Below, in pieces: positions 52,891-64,000 of a stretch of DNA of 64,000 nucleotides. Each line of letters begins with the position of its first letter. Within the stretch, counting starts at the first letter, position 1. The stretch covers positions 123,201,989 to 123,265,988 of the forward strand of contig CP136068.1 in assembly GCA_032622095.1 (NCBI GenBank), given 5' to 3'. The DNA is from Siphonodentalium dalli. Taxonomy: Eukaryota > Mollusca > Scaphopoda > Gadilida > Siphonodentaliidae. The notes below the pieces were generated by a model. It was not told the origin of the DNA. It saw only the letters and a list, made by a program, of their open reading frames with translations, and did no database searches. The position numbers were made by a program, and so were the translations under genes.

Positions 52891-53333
52891 TGTCGAACAT
52901 ATGCAGAATGAGGTCCCCAGATGGTGAAATTAGTGACGCTACCCTGCACAAAATTCACCCACTGGGGACCTCATTCTGCTGAGGCCTCACCTTCTCCGGA
53001 AAATATCTTTTTTGATCAAATTAACCAGAATTAACAAGTGTTTTTAGTGTCTTTAGAGAATTCTTTTGAAAGTTTCTGTTTCTGTTTCTGTTTCTATTTT
53101 AGTTCAGTTTCTCTGTGTCCCCAAATATGCATACAACACAATGCATAATCGAGGTGTCCAATTGGAGCACATCACCATCTTCACGATCTGGGAACTTAAA
53201 TGTGTGTCTTATGTCTCCCATAGCAGATGAGTCCATGCAGAATGAGGTCCCCAGGGGATGAATTTGGTGACGCTAGTCTGGGGTAGCATCACTAAATTCA
53301 CACTCTGGGGACTTCATTCTATAAATGTCCGGC
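52891..53333. mobile_element. Family C composite element
   Basis: TGTCGAACATATGCAGAATG ... ATTCTATAAATGTCCGGC, with both hairpins (left one shortened) and the central pair. Confidence 0.8.
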
Positions 53334-53407
53334 TCCATATTACGAGACCTGAGCTTGACAGTTCGAAACAGATTACATAAGATATTACACAAACACATTT
53401 TTGTTAC

Positions 53408-53469
53408 CTTGCAGGAAAGTATTTTTCCCCAAAATGAATTTAATTAATGGCTTCCAGATAAGTAAATGC
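53408..53469 (-). CDS. Candidate penultimate exon of the minus-strand gene
   Basis: A minus-strand donor CTGCAAG|GTAACA (53408/53407) ends a frame whose phase (one leftover base) fits the exon at 51922-52070. It would encode HLLIWKPLIKFILGKNTFLQ joined to GYYDQNAYP. The acceptor ACTCACAGAAG at 53480-53470 lacks a good pyrimidine tract, so the 5' edge is doubtful. Chance is not excluded. Confidence 0.3.
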
Positions 53470-53639
53470 CTTCTGTGAGTTGCCTATTCATCAAATGTGC
53501 ATTTCATAGTTTTCTCTTTCAGCTTGTAAAGTTAAGGTTGAGCTGAGGTGTCTATTTCTACCCTCACATAAATTTCACTTTCTCATCTATATTTGCAAAT
53601 GTCTGTCTGTCTGTGTTCTATAGAAATTCACAGGGGACC

Positions 53640-55340
53640 ACCCAGATGGCACAAAAGGGGTCTAATATGGGTAACTTTTTACGAGAAAGATTATTAATGG
53701 CGAGGGTTAGAATTTTCTAAAGTGACGCCGTTGTTGTCAGGGGCAGAAAAGGGGGAGGGGCAGAAAAAAAATTGTCGCCGATTGCCACCAAACTTATATA
53801 TAATCATCCCCATAATATGAGGAATCTAATGGTGTGGTTTAAATATGTCAAATGTCGCGCCGTTCGCGTCAGGGATGCCCGGAAGGGGAGAGGAGCACCA
53901 AAATTGATCAAAATAATTTTAGCGCTGAATTCCACCAAATTGATGCACATTCTTCTGAGATCTTCTCCATGATACAAGGAATCTTATTGTGTGATTTAAA
54001 GACGCAAAATTGGTGTCGTTGGAACGAGAGATTGGGGGGGGGGGGTGTGGGTGGGTACTAAATCTGATAAGAATTGGTTTTGTCGCCGATTGCCACAAAA
54101 CTTATACAAATTCATCCGCATGGTATGAGGTGTCTAATGGCGCGGCTTAAAGCTGTCAAAAGTGGCGTCATGCGAGTCAGGGGTGCACTGAAATGGAGAG
54201 GGACACCAAAATTGATACACAATATTTTTAGCGCCAATTTCCACCAAATTGATCCACATTCTTATCCATGATATGAGGAATCTAATCGTGTGATTTTAAA
54301 GACGTCATATTGGTGCTGCTTTGGTGAGAGATGGGGGTGGGGTGGGGTGGGGTGGGGTGGGCACTAAATTTGATAAAAATTAGTTTAGTCGCGGATTAGC
54401 ACCAAACTTACAAATAATAATCTCCATGATATCAGGAGTCTAATTGTGTGGTTTAAAGATGTCAAAAGTGGGCCATTCGAGTCAGGGGTGCCTAGAGGGT
54501 GAGAGGGACACAAACATTGATAAACAATATTTTTAGCGCCGATTTCCATCTGATTGAGGGTGAGAGGGAAACAAACATTATGATGTCAAAAGTGGCGCCG
54601 CTTGAGTCCGAAAGGGAGGGTCACCAAAAACTTATAAAAATATGTTTAGTGCTAATTACCATCAAATTCATACACGTTCTTCTAAAATGATAAAATGATA
54701 AAATGAATCAAATATTTGCGAATATCTGTCTGTGTTCTATATATAACTCTAAGGGTAAAATCGAGATGGCACCAAGGCGGTCTAACAGGGGTAACTTTTT
54801 ACGAGTAAGATAATGGTGCGGGTTAAAATTTTCTAAAGTGACGTTGTTGGTGTCAGGGGAGGGGCTATTTTTAGCACAGATTTCGACCAAATTGATATAT
54901 TATTCTTCTCCGTGATACGAGGAATATAAACGTGTGATTTAAAGATGCGAAATTGGTGCCGTTGAGAGATGGGGGGGGGGGGGGGTAATAACTATGATAA
55001 GAGTTTGTTTAGTTGCCGATTACCACCAAACTTATATATAATCATCTCCATTATATAATGCATGCATGAGTCTAATAGACGTGGTTTAAATATGACAAAA
55101 GTGGCGCGGTTCAAGTCATGCATGAGGGGAGTTGCACCAAAGTTGATACGAATATAATTAGCACTAGCTGATTCCATCAAATTCATGCACATTCTTCTCT
55201 AATGATATGATGAATTAAATCACATTTGGGGTCATTTGGGTCATGGATGGCGAGAGGAGATTCACTAGCATTTATAAGAATATTCACTTCGCCGATATCC
55301 AACAAAGTTATATATAGTCATCTCCTAGGCCATCTCCATG
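53640..55340 (+). repeat. Family K tandem array, ~290-bp units
   Basis: About five diverged units with GCCGATTGCCACCAAACTTA, TCCATGATATGAGGAATCTA, TTTAAAGATGTCAAAAGTGG, AGTCAGGGGTGCC, TTTTTAGCGCC and a G-run (54027-54037, 54345-54360, 54971-54984). Each long unit contains two related halves. No 5' leader, ACGG tract or 3' hairpin was found. Confidence 0.82.
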
Positions 55341-56759
55341 TCGTTCTAAGGAGATTTTGGCAATCCAATTTCACAATCTCGACAAATGGTGACCGCGATT
55401 TAAATCACTTGGAACAATTATATCTTCTCAACTGTCATATTTATATGGGGATGGACATCAGGGCATTCCTATAATGATCTAGCAACACAGAAGAAAGCAT
55501 TAAAAGTATATTTATATCAATCTATTTAAGAGATACATATATTCATTCAAACTGAGGGACCTTGAATCGTCAGAGGATTGCATATTAGAATGGCTCATGT
55601 ATATATTATAACACGATTGAGTCTGTCCCATTCAATATAGTTTCCAAACAAAAAGTTACAATTGCCAAGAGATATCGAAATGTAGAGCAGGCCTGTTCAA
55701 AAATAGTGGTCACAGTGTGCAGTCAAATATGGTTACTTCAAAATCTCGCTGTATCGGGCACATGTAGCTGCTATACAGGCATAACATCAATTCTTTTAAA
55801 CTGAAAATGATTAGCCAGTATATAGCACCAGAACAGGGGAGCACCTGGACATATCTTTAAAACATCTGTATCTTCATGAAGATATGATAAACTTGATTGA
55901 TTGATACATCTCTATGTAAAACACAATTGTCGTCTTTTATTCTTTCGAACTGATGTGTTTATGATGTTCATGTTTCATACTATAACGTCTGAAGTATACG
56001 CAGTTGTAAATAAATAAATACTTCTTTATTGGTGGGACGGATTAAACGCGATAAACAAAATGATAATCGCTCCGACCTGACAAGGTGAGCCACTACTTAT
56101 ATTCCATGTGTAAGAATCATGTTTTGTGATGCCATTTGGATATACAATTTATGAGAATACGTGTAACACCTTGAGAGCAAGAGTATTGTATATTCCCACC
56201 AAATATCCACAGAGGGTTTCACATTACTTTAACCTGGGCGACGCCAGGTAACCCTGCTAGTAGCTCATAAAACTTAATGATTCGATGCTACTGATCTGCA
56301 TTTGTACTGTAGTTTACAAACTAAATGGAGATTTGTTTAATTAATTAAATTGGTAGTGTTGGAATTAAATGGAGATAATTTATAAGACAAAATTATGTTG
56401 TATGTTTTTAAGCAGAACAAATTCTTCTAAAAATTGAATAAAGTCAAACTATAGTTGACTTCAGTTCTTATGAATCACAAAAAAAAAAAAACGACAGTTG
56501 TTATAAATTATGATCCAGTATACTCATTGCATTATTTCCCCCCCCCAAATGTAGTCAATTTGGTGTAAGAAAGAAAATTGATAATCGTAGGCAAAGTGCC
56601 ATTTTTATATAATTTTTCAAAATATAATAATAAATGTATTTTTCCAGAAAATAAAACAATGATTGCACTGGTTAAGTGACATAAGCTTTTCAATGAGTTC
56701 ATTATTTTGAAAATTTACATTCTTTTTTGAAAAATTTGCAACCATTTCCTATTTTGAAA
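55341..56759. other. No recognisable feature
   Basis: AT-rich, with low-complexity A and C runs (56480-56491, 56539-56545). No exon or repeat family supported. Confidence 0.35.
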
Positions 56760-58385
56760 TAAAAGGCCGCTCGCGGCCACAGTGTCCCCCGAACCGGTGG
56801 CTTCATTTGGAGCGGAGGCTTTGTAGAAATATAGTATATGGATAAGACACTTGTGCGTTGTCTCATTACTGAATGCATACAAATAACCAAATCTTAAAAA
56901 AACTCTTAAAGTCAAAATATAACCTCAAATTGGCACAAAATGAAGAAAATTACAAGAAAAATTTAATTTTCTAAGTCGAAAAGCCCATAACTGAGAAAAA
57001 TCATCGGATCAAACTCAAATTCGAAATTGACCTGTATCTTGATATGACTGATCCATATAAAAACGGTATTTGCAATTAAAGGATCCAAACTTGAGATACA
57101 TCATCCGGAAAACGAAAAAGTGAGAAATTTTCTAAGTAAAACAAGTCGAACGAGAGGCCGATCACGATCGGCAGATGTTTAACCCATACCTTGACGATAG
57201 TGATCAGCTATTTTCAGTTCTGACACGAAAATCCATAAGCCATAACTCTGTTTAAAATATAAAAAAATGAATCAAACCCAAATTTGAAATCTATCTGTAT
57301 TTTGGGCTGAGAAATTCACATACAAAATTTACATACATCTCAATAAAAGGAGATATATCAGATGAAAGGTATTTCTGCTAAGTATAAGGAATGTTGAGAA
57401 TTAAGGGTTCATTTTAACCACAAAAATCCATACAAGTGAAAGGGATATAATAGGAGAATGATTACATGAAAAATATACAAATGCATAAAATTGATGACAA
57501 GGGTTAACAATTTTAACTCAATAAAATTAGGTACAGGTATGTCACTGGAACACTGCATTGATATCATAAACCAGAGAGCTGTATGGAAATACAATAAACA
57601 ACAGATGGTTCTCTGTCCAATTACAGCTTCCACTGTGCCCTGACAATATGATGGCTAAAAATAACTCTAATTTCCAATAATACAAGTTAATCTATTCTCT
57701 CTCTCAGTGCTAACTGATATCACAGGGGTTAGCTGCTATGGTTCTACATGATAAGCATAAAAATATCGAATCTGTTCAATCCTTAGTTAAAAAGGGCCAC
57801 AACTCTGGTATAAAAAACAGGATCTAACCCATATTCAAACTTGATCTGTATTTTGAGTTGAGAAACTCACATACCAAATTTGGTTCCTATCAGACGATAA
57901 CTGGTTGAGCTATCGAAGCATGGATGAATTCTATATCAAAGGGCCATAACTCCATTAAAAATAATCTGATCAAACCCATATTCGAACTCGAATTGTATTT
58001 TAGATAGAGAAACTCACATACCAAATTTGGTTCTCATGAGATAATATTTTTTTATAGTTATCGTAGCATCCATGAATTCTAAGTCGAAAAAGGGCCATAA
58101 CTCCGTAAAAAAAACTCGGATCAAACCCATACTCGAACTCGATCTGTATTTTGGGCTCTGATACTCGCATACCAAATTTGGTTCCGATCAGATAAAAATT
58201 GTTTGAGTTATGACAGCATGCGTGAATTCGAAGTCGAAAAAGGGCCATAACTCCGTAAAAAAAACTCGGATCAAACCCATATTCGATCTCGATCTGTATT
58301 TCGGTCTGAAAAACTCATATACAAAATTTAGTTCCGATCGGATAGAAAATATTTGAGTTATCGCACCATGCGTAAAGTGTCCACG

Positions 58386-58416
<31 letters not shown>

Positions 58417-58878
58417 GGACGGACGGACGGACGGACGCACGACGAGTGGTCAATCCGGACGTCGACATTATGTTTACCATACTATGGTATGGGTAAACAT
58501 AAAAAGGGCCACAACTCTCGCAAAAATGGGCGGAGCATACCCATATTCGAACTTGTCCTGTACACAGGGCTGATAAACTCACATACCAAATTTGGTTCAG
58601 ATATGTTCACACAAACTGAAGTTATCATCCGGAAACCAGAAAATTACAAGATTCTAAGTAAAAAAAGGGCCATAACTCTCGCAAAAATGGACGGAGCAAA
58701 CCCATATTCGAACATGACCTGTATTTTGGTCTGATAAACTCACCTATGAAATTTACTTTTGATCTAATAACCGAAACTAAAGTTATCATCCGGAAACCAT
58801 TTCCGGATGCACGGACGGACGGACGGATGGACACACCGGCATTTTAATATTCCCCCGAAATTTTTTCGGGGGACAATA
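56760..58878 (+). mobile_element. Family I element, interrupted by a family H element
   Basis: 5' hairpin GGCCGCTCGCGGCC (56765-56778), then ACAGTGTCCCCCGAA. Core of ~170 bp (TTCTAAGTAAAAAAAGGGCC, ATAACTCTCGCAAAAATGG, AAGTTATCATCCGGAAACC). It is interrupted at about 57140 and resumes at 58504. Then GGACGGACGGACGGATGG and the hairpin CCCCCGAAATTTTTTCGGGG, with TTCGGGGGAC (58865-58874) complementary to the 5' motif. Confidence 0.85.
57141..58503 (+). mobile_element. Family H element inside family I
   Basis: 5' hairpin GCCGATCACGATCGGC (57157-57172), then ATGTTTAACCCATACC. Units of ~155 bp (AAGGGCCATAACTCCGTAAA, ACTCGGATCAAACCCATA, CACATACCAAATTTGGTTCC). Then GACAGACAGACAGACGGACG and the hairpin ATGTTTACCATAC TATG GTATGGGTAAACAT, ending AAAAA. 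Its removal restores TTCTAAGTAAAA-AGGGCCACAAC of family I. Confidence 0.85.
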
Positions 58879-58909
58879 AGCCAGCCTTATGCCACCTTAA
58901 TGAAAATAC

Positions 58910-59116
58910 TACAGTAATGCCCAGAGTATATATGGCCCTTTAACCACAGCAGAATTAAGGGAAATTTTTCAGGATTTAGTCGGAAATATGGCTTGTTGCC
59001 ATTCACCGGAAAGCTCTCACCGAGAATGGCAGCAAGCCATATTTCCAACTAAATCCGGAAATATTTCCAATAATTCTATTGTGGTTTAGGGGTCCATTAT
59101 TTAGGACATTACTGTA
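58910..59116. mobile_element. Tc1/mariner-like foldback MITE
   Basis: TACAGTAATGCCCAGAGTAT ... ATTTAGGACATTACTGTA, with GGCTTGTTGCCATTCACCGG and complement. Confidence 0.88.
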
Positions 59117-59419
59117 GTTGACAGCATGGAAATTAGAAATGCAGGCAGGTGGACAGGCTGGGATATGTATGCATAACATGGGCAAAAGAAGACAGGTTAT
59201 GTACATTAATCATGGACAGAAAACAAGTAGACAGACAGACATACAATGACAGTCATAGACAGAAATGACAACTGGTATTGCATAGAGAAATACATTTTAT
59301 TGGGATGTCATAATATTTATCACCAACTGCAAGGAAAGGGTGATGTTATTAATGAAATTGATTGCATTGCTTGGCAGTGAAGTTGGCCAAAATTGCTAGC
59401 ACACTGGAAACCAAGCTTG

Positions 59420-59834
59420 AATTTAGTGTCTGACATTTGCAGAATGAGATCCCCAGAGGGTGAATTTAGTGAAACTATCCCGCACAGCCGGCTAGCATCC
59501 CCAAATTCACCCTCTGGGAACCTCATTCTGCTTAGGCCTCAACTGCTATGGGAGCCTAAGATCAGATTGAAGTTCCCCAGTTGAAGTTTAGTGATGTTCA
59601 CCCATTAGTCACATCAATTATGCATTTTATCTTCTGCAAATTATGGATATAGAAACTTCCCAGAAGGGAAAAAGTAACTAAAAACAGTATTAATTTGAGA
59701 CTATATACTTCCCAGAAGATGAGGCTTAAGCAGAATGAATTCCCCAGAGGGTGAATTTGGTGATGCTAACCCGCTGTGCAGGACAGCATAATTAAGTTCA
59801 CCCTCTGGGGACCTCATTCTGCAAATGACAGTCA
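59420..59834. mobile_element. Family C composite element
   Basis: TTTAGTGTCTGACATTTGCA ... TGCAAATGACAGTCAC, with two complete hairpins (59440-59533 and 59733-59822) and the central segment AGTTCCCCAGTTGAAG / CACCCATTAGTCAC. Confidence 0.85.
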
Positions 59835-60200
59835 CATTATTTGCAACTAACAGAACAAAGATCTGTCTTATTTACACAGAGAGTTGTTGAAAATTACAGT
59901 CAAGAGTTAAAAGCAAACTGAAATTTGTTTGCTTAAAAGTCAGGTAAATACAACCATTTAAACAGAAACCTGTACAAATTATATGGACCCCCACTAAATG
60001 AGCACACATATAGAACACGCAACAGTAACAGTGTGGCGTGACTTGATCGATCAGGACTACAAATGTACACGAATCCACATGTCACTGATTAGTCCTATAC
60101 ATGGGTGACATGTAGCATCTTGTGTCACATAAGAATGTGGAATAATTGAGTTTGAAATGCATTACATACTAGTAGATAATACCATGAATCTCCTGGAAGG
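59835..60200. other. No recognisable feature
   Basis: Unclassified sequence between two MITEs. Confidence 0.35.
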
Positions 60201-60699
60201 TACAGTAATGCCCTGAATAATTGACTCCTTAACCACAGCAGAGTTATGGGTAATTTTTCAGGATTTAGTCGAAAATATGGCTTGTTGCCATGAGCTTTCC
60301 GATGAATGGCAACAAGCCATATTTCCGACTAAATCCTGAATAAAAAGTTCAGCCAACCACAGTGTCCCCCGACAATGTGGCAAGTCGATGCCGCTTTGTT
60401 AAAGGACTTATTCGCTCTAGAAACTACAAAAAGCAATCGGAAAGCCCTACCTGTTGTGATTAAAATGATCCAAGTCCCATTCCGATCGCATAATAAATAA
60501 CCCGTAAAATAAATAAATAATACCAGCACCGGTATTCGGAGATTTCCGTGACTAAACTACGAGTGACGTACTTGTGGGGAGCGAATTAAAAACACAGATT
60601 CGGAGCCGGAGTTTATTATGCAGACTACGAGGACGTAATCGTAAGTCAGCCGATACTAAAATATCCCGAGTATCTGTCATCTCCACATATTCCAAGATG

Positions 60700-60785
60700 G
60701 CTAGTAGATGTAGTGTGTTCAGTTGTGGGCGGGCTAGCGATCCATTATTTAGTACCTCCAAAAAGACAACACAGTACGTAATTTA
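60700..60785 (+). CDS. Weak candidate exon with THAP-like start
   Basis: CCAAGATGGCTAGTAGATG starts MASRCSVFSCGRASDPLFST and a few more residues before a stop, with a possible donor ACA|GTACGT near 60774. The C-x4-C spacing at the N-terminus recalls THAP domains (MxxxCSVxGC). The remaining THAP residues are not visible and no second exon was found. Confidence 0.15.
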
Positions 60786-60960
60786 GAACGCTCTTTATTG
60801 TCTACCGCTTTTGGGAGACGGAAGCATGGACGCTCTTTATATTTAATTGTCACAATACCACATACAAAATCACCCATGACATTGAAATAGAGCACGTTCA
60901 TAATTGAGAACGCTCTTTATTGTCTACACCGCGACGAAAACATGGACGCTCTTTATTAGA
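60784..60960 (+). repeat. Two direct copies of a ~60-bp GAACGCTCTTTATTGTCTAC unit
   Basis: 60786-60842 and 60906-60957 share GAACGCTCTTTATTGTCTAC, a short variable part, and CATGGACGCTCTTTAT. Spacing is about 120 bp. Confidence 0.75.
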
Positions 60961-61983
60961 GGCAATCATTGGAGTTTTTCTATGCTAACAATTCAAAAAA
61001 AATCCTCTCTAGAAAGTCAATATGTGCCATCAAAACGTAAAATAAAACAAACAACAAACTGAAAAACAATGCCAGGCTAGCCTTCAATTAAAAAAAATAT
61101 TGTTATGCCAAACTGCAGCCTAACTAATAATTATTGTAGTTTCAACAGTCTGTTGTGTATTCGACTGAATTATTTTGTTTACTCACTTATCGATCTTGAC
61201 TGGAAGGATTTTAGCAAGCTGTTCACAGTCGTGCACTTCTCCACACAAAATGTTTCGTGTGAAGAAACAGACAGGAACATTATTATGACGAATTCAAGCC
61301 ATCATGATACATGTACTAGTACAATAACTACCACCTTTTTAATCACACCAATTTGTATTTAATTGTACGCATATAGCGCACAACGGGATGACACTAATGT
61401 GTAAACTAGCTTCCAAAATTTGTACCATACAACGAAGAAGGAAGTACCGGTATATGGCCTATAACTTGTATTCTTTCAGAAACAGTTAAATTAGTTTCGC
61501 ACAAAATTCCGCTCGCTCATTGCATTTCTGCATAAATTAATCTCATTTCAAATAACTTTTATCGCATCAAAGTGCATTTTAGCCATCATTGTTCGTTATA
61601 TAATCCACATTCTAGCAAAGCCAGTTCATAATTCAGCACATTCAAACAGTTTTATTCCGTGATCGCTATTTATCGTAAAGGCTTAGGTAATTATCCAGCG
61701 TAATTTATCAACTCGTTACGCGATTGGCGGAATTATTTCAAGCTCCACCCACCGCTGTCATCGGTAAGCGTCGATACAGATGATCGGTCATGTGACTGCG
61801 TTGTGGTCATGTGATCGCACTCATTGACTGACTTCGGATATTTCCGCGATTTTTTTAATATCATAATAATATAAATACTATCTGCTCGATTTTGAATTTT
61901 CTTGGCGAAATGGGTCTGTTAGACAAATATTATTATTATTATTATGACGATAAAAAAAATATTTTTTTGAGAGACTAATTCCT

Positions 61984-62608
61984 TTAAAGGGGTACTGTAC
62001 ACAGGGATAGACAATTTTTTTTATTTACTCCCATTGAAATAACTTTCAAGTTAGATAAACCTAATTTAGCAAAGAATATATTGATCTTGGAAACAAAAAT
62101 ATTACGATTTCAAACTACGCGCCATGTTTTTGACCTTCACTGGAGAAGACTCAGGTCGCAGGAAGAACCGGAAGTTCATTGATCACAGCTTCAATTGATG
62201 CATCCAATCTCTTCCATCGAACAATCTCACTCCCTATAAAATACTTGACGCTTTATGACTCTTGTTTTTTCTCCTTTTTTCCGAATCGGTTATAACGGGC
62301 CTTTCTTTTGTAGGTAACATGTTATGTTTGCAACTCAATAATGTTCGCGAACGGCCGTCGATAAAAGACACGTAACAGATACGATTTCAAGAACGATAAC
62401 TCGTACTGGCATAATTCGCCATTTTATGACTCCAGCAATAAATGAATTTATATTAAATAATTCAATTTTACTTTTGTGATAGCCTGTTAACCGGAACGTT
62501 TTCAGTAGACATCGTCGACTCAAATTAGTTATTTTAAAATATAATATTGATATTAGATCGCTATTGTCACCGGGAATTTATTGAAATTGGGGTACAGTAC
62601 CCCTTTAA
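61984..62608. mobile_element. 625-bp MITE with TTAA ends (AGGGGTACTGTAC)
   Basis: TTAAAGGGGTACTGTACAC at the left and GGGGTACAGTACCCCTTTAA at the right. The TTAA at each end fits a piggyBac-type duplication, but the terminal sequence differs from the CCCTTT group. Non-coding. Confidence 0.75.
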
Positions 62609-63000
62609 AGAAATTTTTAAAAATGTTGAAATTTTTCCGTCATCTATATACATGTTGCACATCTCCAATATAAGGGCAACAATATTCTGAAGTTTCAAAT
62701 CTCTGGGATGAAATCTGTAGGAGGAGATGATTACACCATGAAGGTACTCAAAAGTGTGACGGACAGACAAATGGACAAACGGACGGAGCCCATTTCTATA
62801 GTCCCCCTTTTCTTTCAGAACATCTGGGGGACAAAAATTACCCATAATTATCTGTGATTAAGGAGTCGATTATTTAGGACATTACTGTATGCCGGGGTGG
62901 GTGGGTGGTACGAGAGCCCAAAAACCCCCACATTTTTTACAACCTCATGCAAAATTTTTACGAAAGACCTTTTGTGCCCATATTTGACATTTGTAACAGT

Positions 63001-63232
63001 TTAACCCTTTGAGTGCCAGGTTGATTTTTGTATCAACCCATATACCCTGTGCCAATGCATTCTCTTATATATGCGAGTCGACCATAGGTCGCCTCGCATA
63101 TATAAGAGAATGCATTGGCCTAACAATTTATTTATTTTTTTCACAATTTTTTACAATTTTAATATATTTTATTATATTCCTTAACAGACTTATTGTGTAG
63201 GTTTCATCGGCCCCTGGCACTCAAAGGGTTAA
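63001..63232. mobile_element. piggyBac-like MITE, subfamily 2 (GTGCCAGG)
   Basis: TTAACCCTTTGAGTGCCAGG ... CCCCTGGCACTCAAAGGGTTAA. Contains the CAATGCATTCTCTTATATAT hairpin at 63053-63119. Confidence 0.9.
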
Positions 63233-63853
63233 AACATATTATAACTGTAAAAACACCGTATCTAAGTTACTGGAACCTTATATGGGCCCTAGTGGAGATA
63301 AACTTGTCCCTGTGTAACTAAGACATTTATAAAGCCTAGATCATTGTGTGAATGGAATAAGAGTGAGCAGCTTAATGTGACTATCATTGGCTAGAAAATA
63401 ACTGTCATCAGTGCATCAAATGAATCAATGATCTGCTGATCTCACAACACATAAAGTATCCAAGTCTGGCATAGTGACTGCTTGTCATTTAGTATAAAAG
63501 TTGCTCCAGTAGACTAACAAAAGTGGTGTGGAATAATGCTAGATAATGGACTGGTTGACAGACTAATTAGGAAATAGTTAGAAATTTGGAATTGTGTGTT
63601 AATGCATAATGACCAAATATCACAATTAATAAAATAATATTTGCATTGCAGCCTGGCATATATCCTCTCAGGATATGTATTTATTTTAAAAATTATTTTC
63701 AAAAAACTCAAGTTGAATTGAAGCTTAACAACTGATATGTCACGGATGTGTCTACAAAATGTCAGCACTCACTCGAAAGTCAAGAATGAGTTCACTGTCT
63801 TGAGATGTTAATCAGCTTAAAATGTATCACAGCCAAAACACATGTTCGGTTCA
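63233..63853. other. No recognisable feature
   Basis: AT-rich, unclassified. Confidence 0.35.
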
Positions 63854-64000
63854 TTAACCCTTTCAGTGCCAGGTCCGATTTTTGTATCAACTCTTATACC
63901 CTGTGCCAATGCATTCTCTTATATATGCGAGCCGACCATAGGTCGCCTCGCATATATAAGAGAATGTATTGGCCTAACAATTTTTCATCATTTGTTATTA
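63854..64000. mobile_element. piggyBac-like MITE, subfamily 2, cut by window edge
   Basis: TTAACCCTTTCAGTGCCAGG followed by the same hairpin as 63001-63232. The right half lies outside the window. Confidence 0.9.

Larger units (their letters stand above)
60342..62837 (+). mobile_element. Family L element (family I-type ends) inside the MITE
   Basis: Left side AGCCAACCACAGTGTCCCCC GAC, with the same ACAGTGTCCCCCGA motif as family I. Right side: GTGACGGACAGACAAATGGA CAAACGGACGG, then the hairpin GTCCCCC...GGGGGAC (62801-62807 with 62826-62832) and AAAAA. Only about one core unit is visible near 62600-62750 (ACATGTTGCACATCTCC, GTTTCAAATCTCTGGGATGA). The interior is mostly unique sequence plus a TTAA-ended MITE, unlike the repeat-filled families. 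Confidence 0.75.
60201..62889. mobile_element. Tc1/mariner-like foldback MITE split by a 2.5-kb insertion
   Basis: The left part at 60201-60341 (TACAGTAATGCCCTGAATAA through ACTAAATCCTGAA) and the right part at 62838-62889 (TTACCCATAATTATCTGTGA to GACATTACTGTA) join to the normal MITE order seen at 27501-27704. Confidence 0.85.

Overview
The window looks like a stretch of a repeat-rich animal genome, most likely a lophotrochozoan and probably a mollusc. The grounds are spliced genes with GT-AG introns and short exons, hAT-, piggyBac- and Tc1/mariner-type non-autonomous transposons, a non-LTR retrotransposon, and many elements with ~160-180 bp core repeats followed by an (ACGG)n tract. That last design is known to me from bivalve and other molluscan 'pearl'/Helitron-like elements. 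There are no bacterial operons, rRNAs, tRNAs or CRISPR arrays. Species was not determined.

Layout. 1-3672 is a 32-bp minisatellite that runs off the left edge. 4033-11062 is a 7.0-kb hAT-type element with an 8-bp target duplication. It is almost entirely one giant imperfect palindrome with minisatellite in its centre. 14265-21620 is a minus-strand non-LTR retrotransposon (endonuclease and reverse transcriptase), split by about 2 kb of foreign repeats. 21905-23479 holds core repeats and an exact 526-bp tandem duplication.

23964-34480 carries the clearest gene, on the plus strand. A signal-peptide exon (24077-24116), a large Gly/Met/Ala/Pro repeat exon (29036-29715) and a cysteine-bearing exon (33352-33550) join in matching phases, followed by a last exon of uncertain start and an AATAAA signal. 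Its introns are loaded with MITEs. Fragments of other genes are a possible first exon at 39242-39284 (+) and a terminal exon at 51922-52070 (-), with a possible preceding exon at 53408-53469 (-).

From 34.7 kb to the end the DNA is a mosaic of nested elements. At least five families (E, F, G, H, I/L) have different cores but the same plan: a short 5' hairpin, a 7-16 nt motif, ~160-180 bp tandem units, an ACGG-type microsatellite, and a 3' hairpin whose right arm is complementary to the 5' motif, then an A-rich end. Several are inserted inside each other, which gives relative ages (G inside F, H inside I, E inside E, L inside a Tc1-like MITE). Between them lie piggyBac-like MITEs with TTAA ends, Tc1/mariner-like foldback MITEs, and a composite multi-hairpin element (family C).
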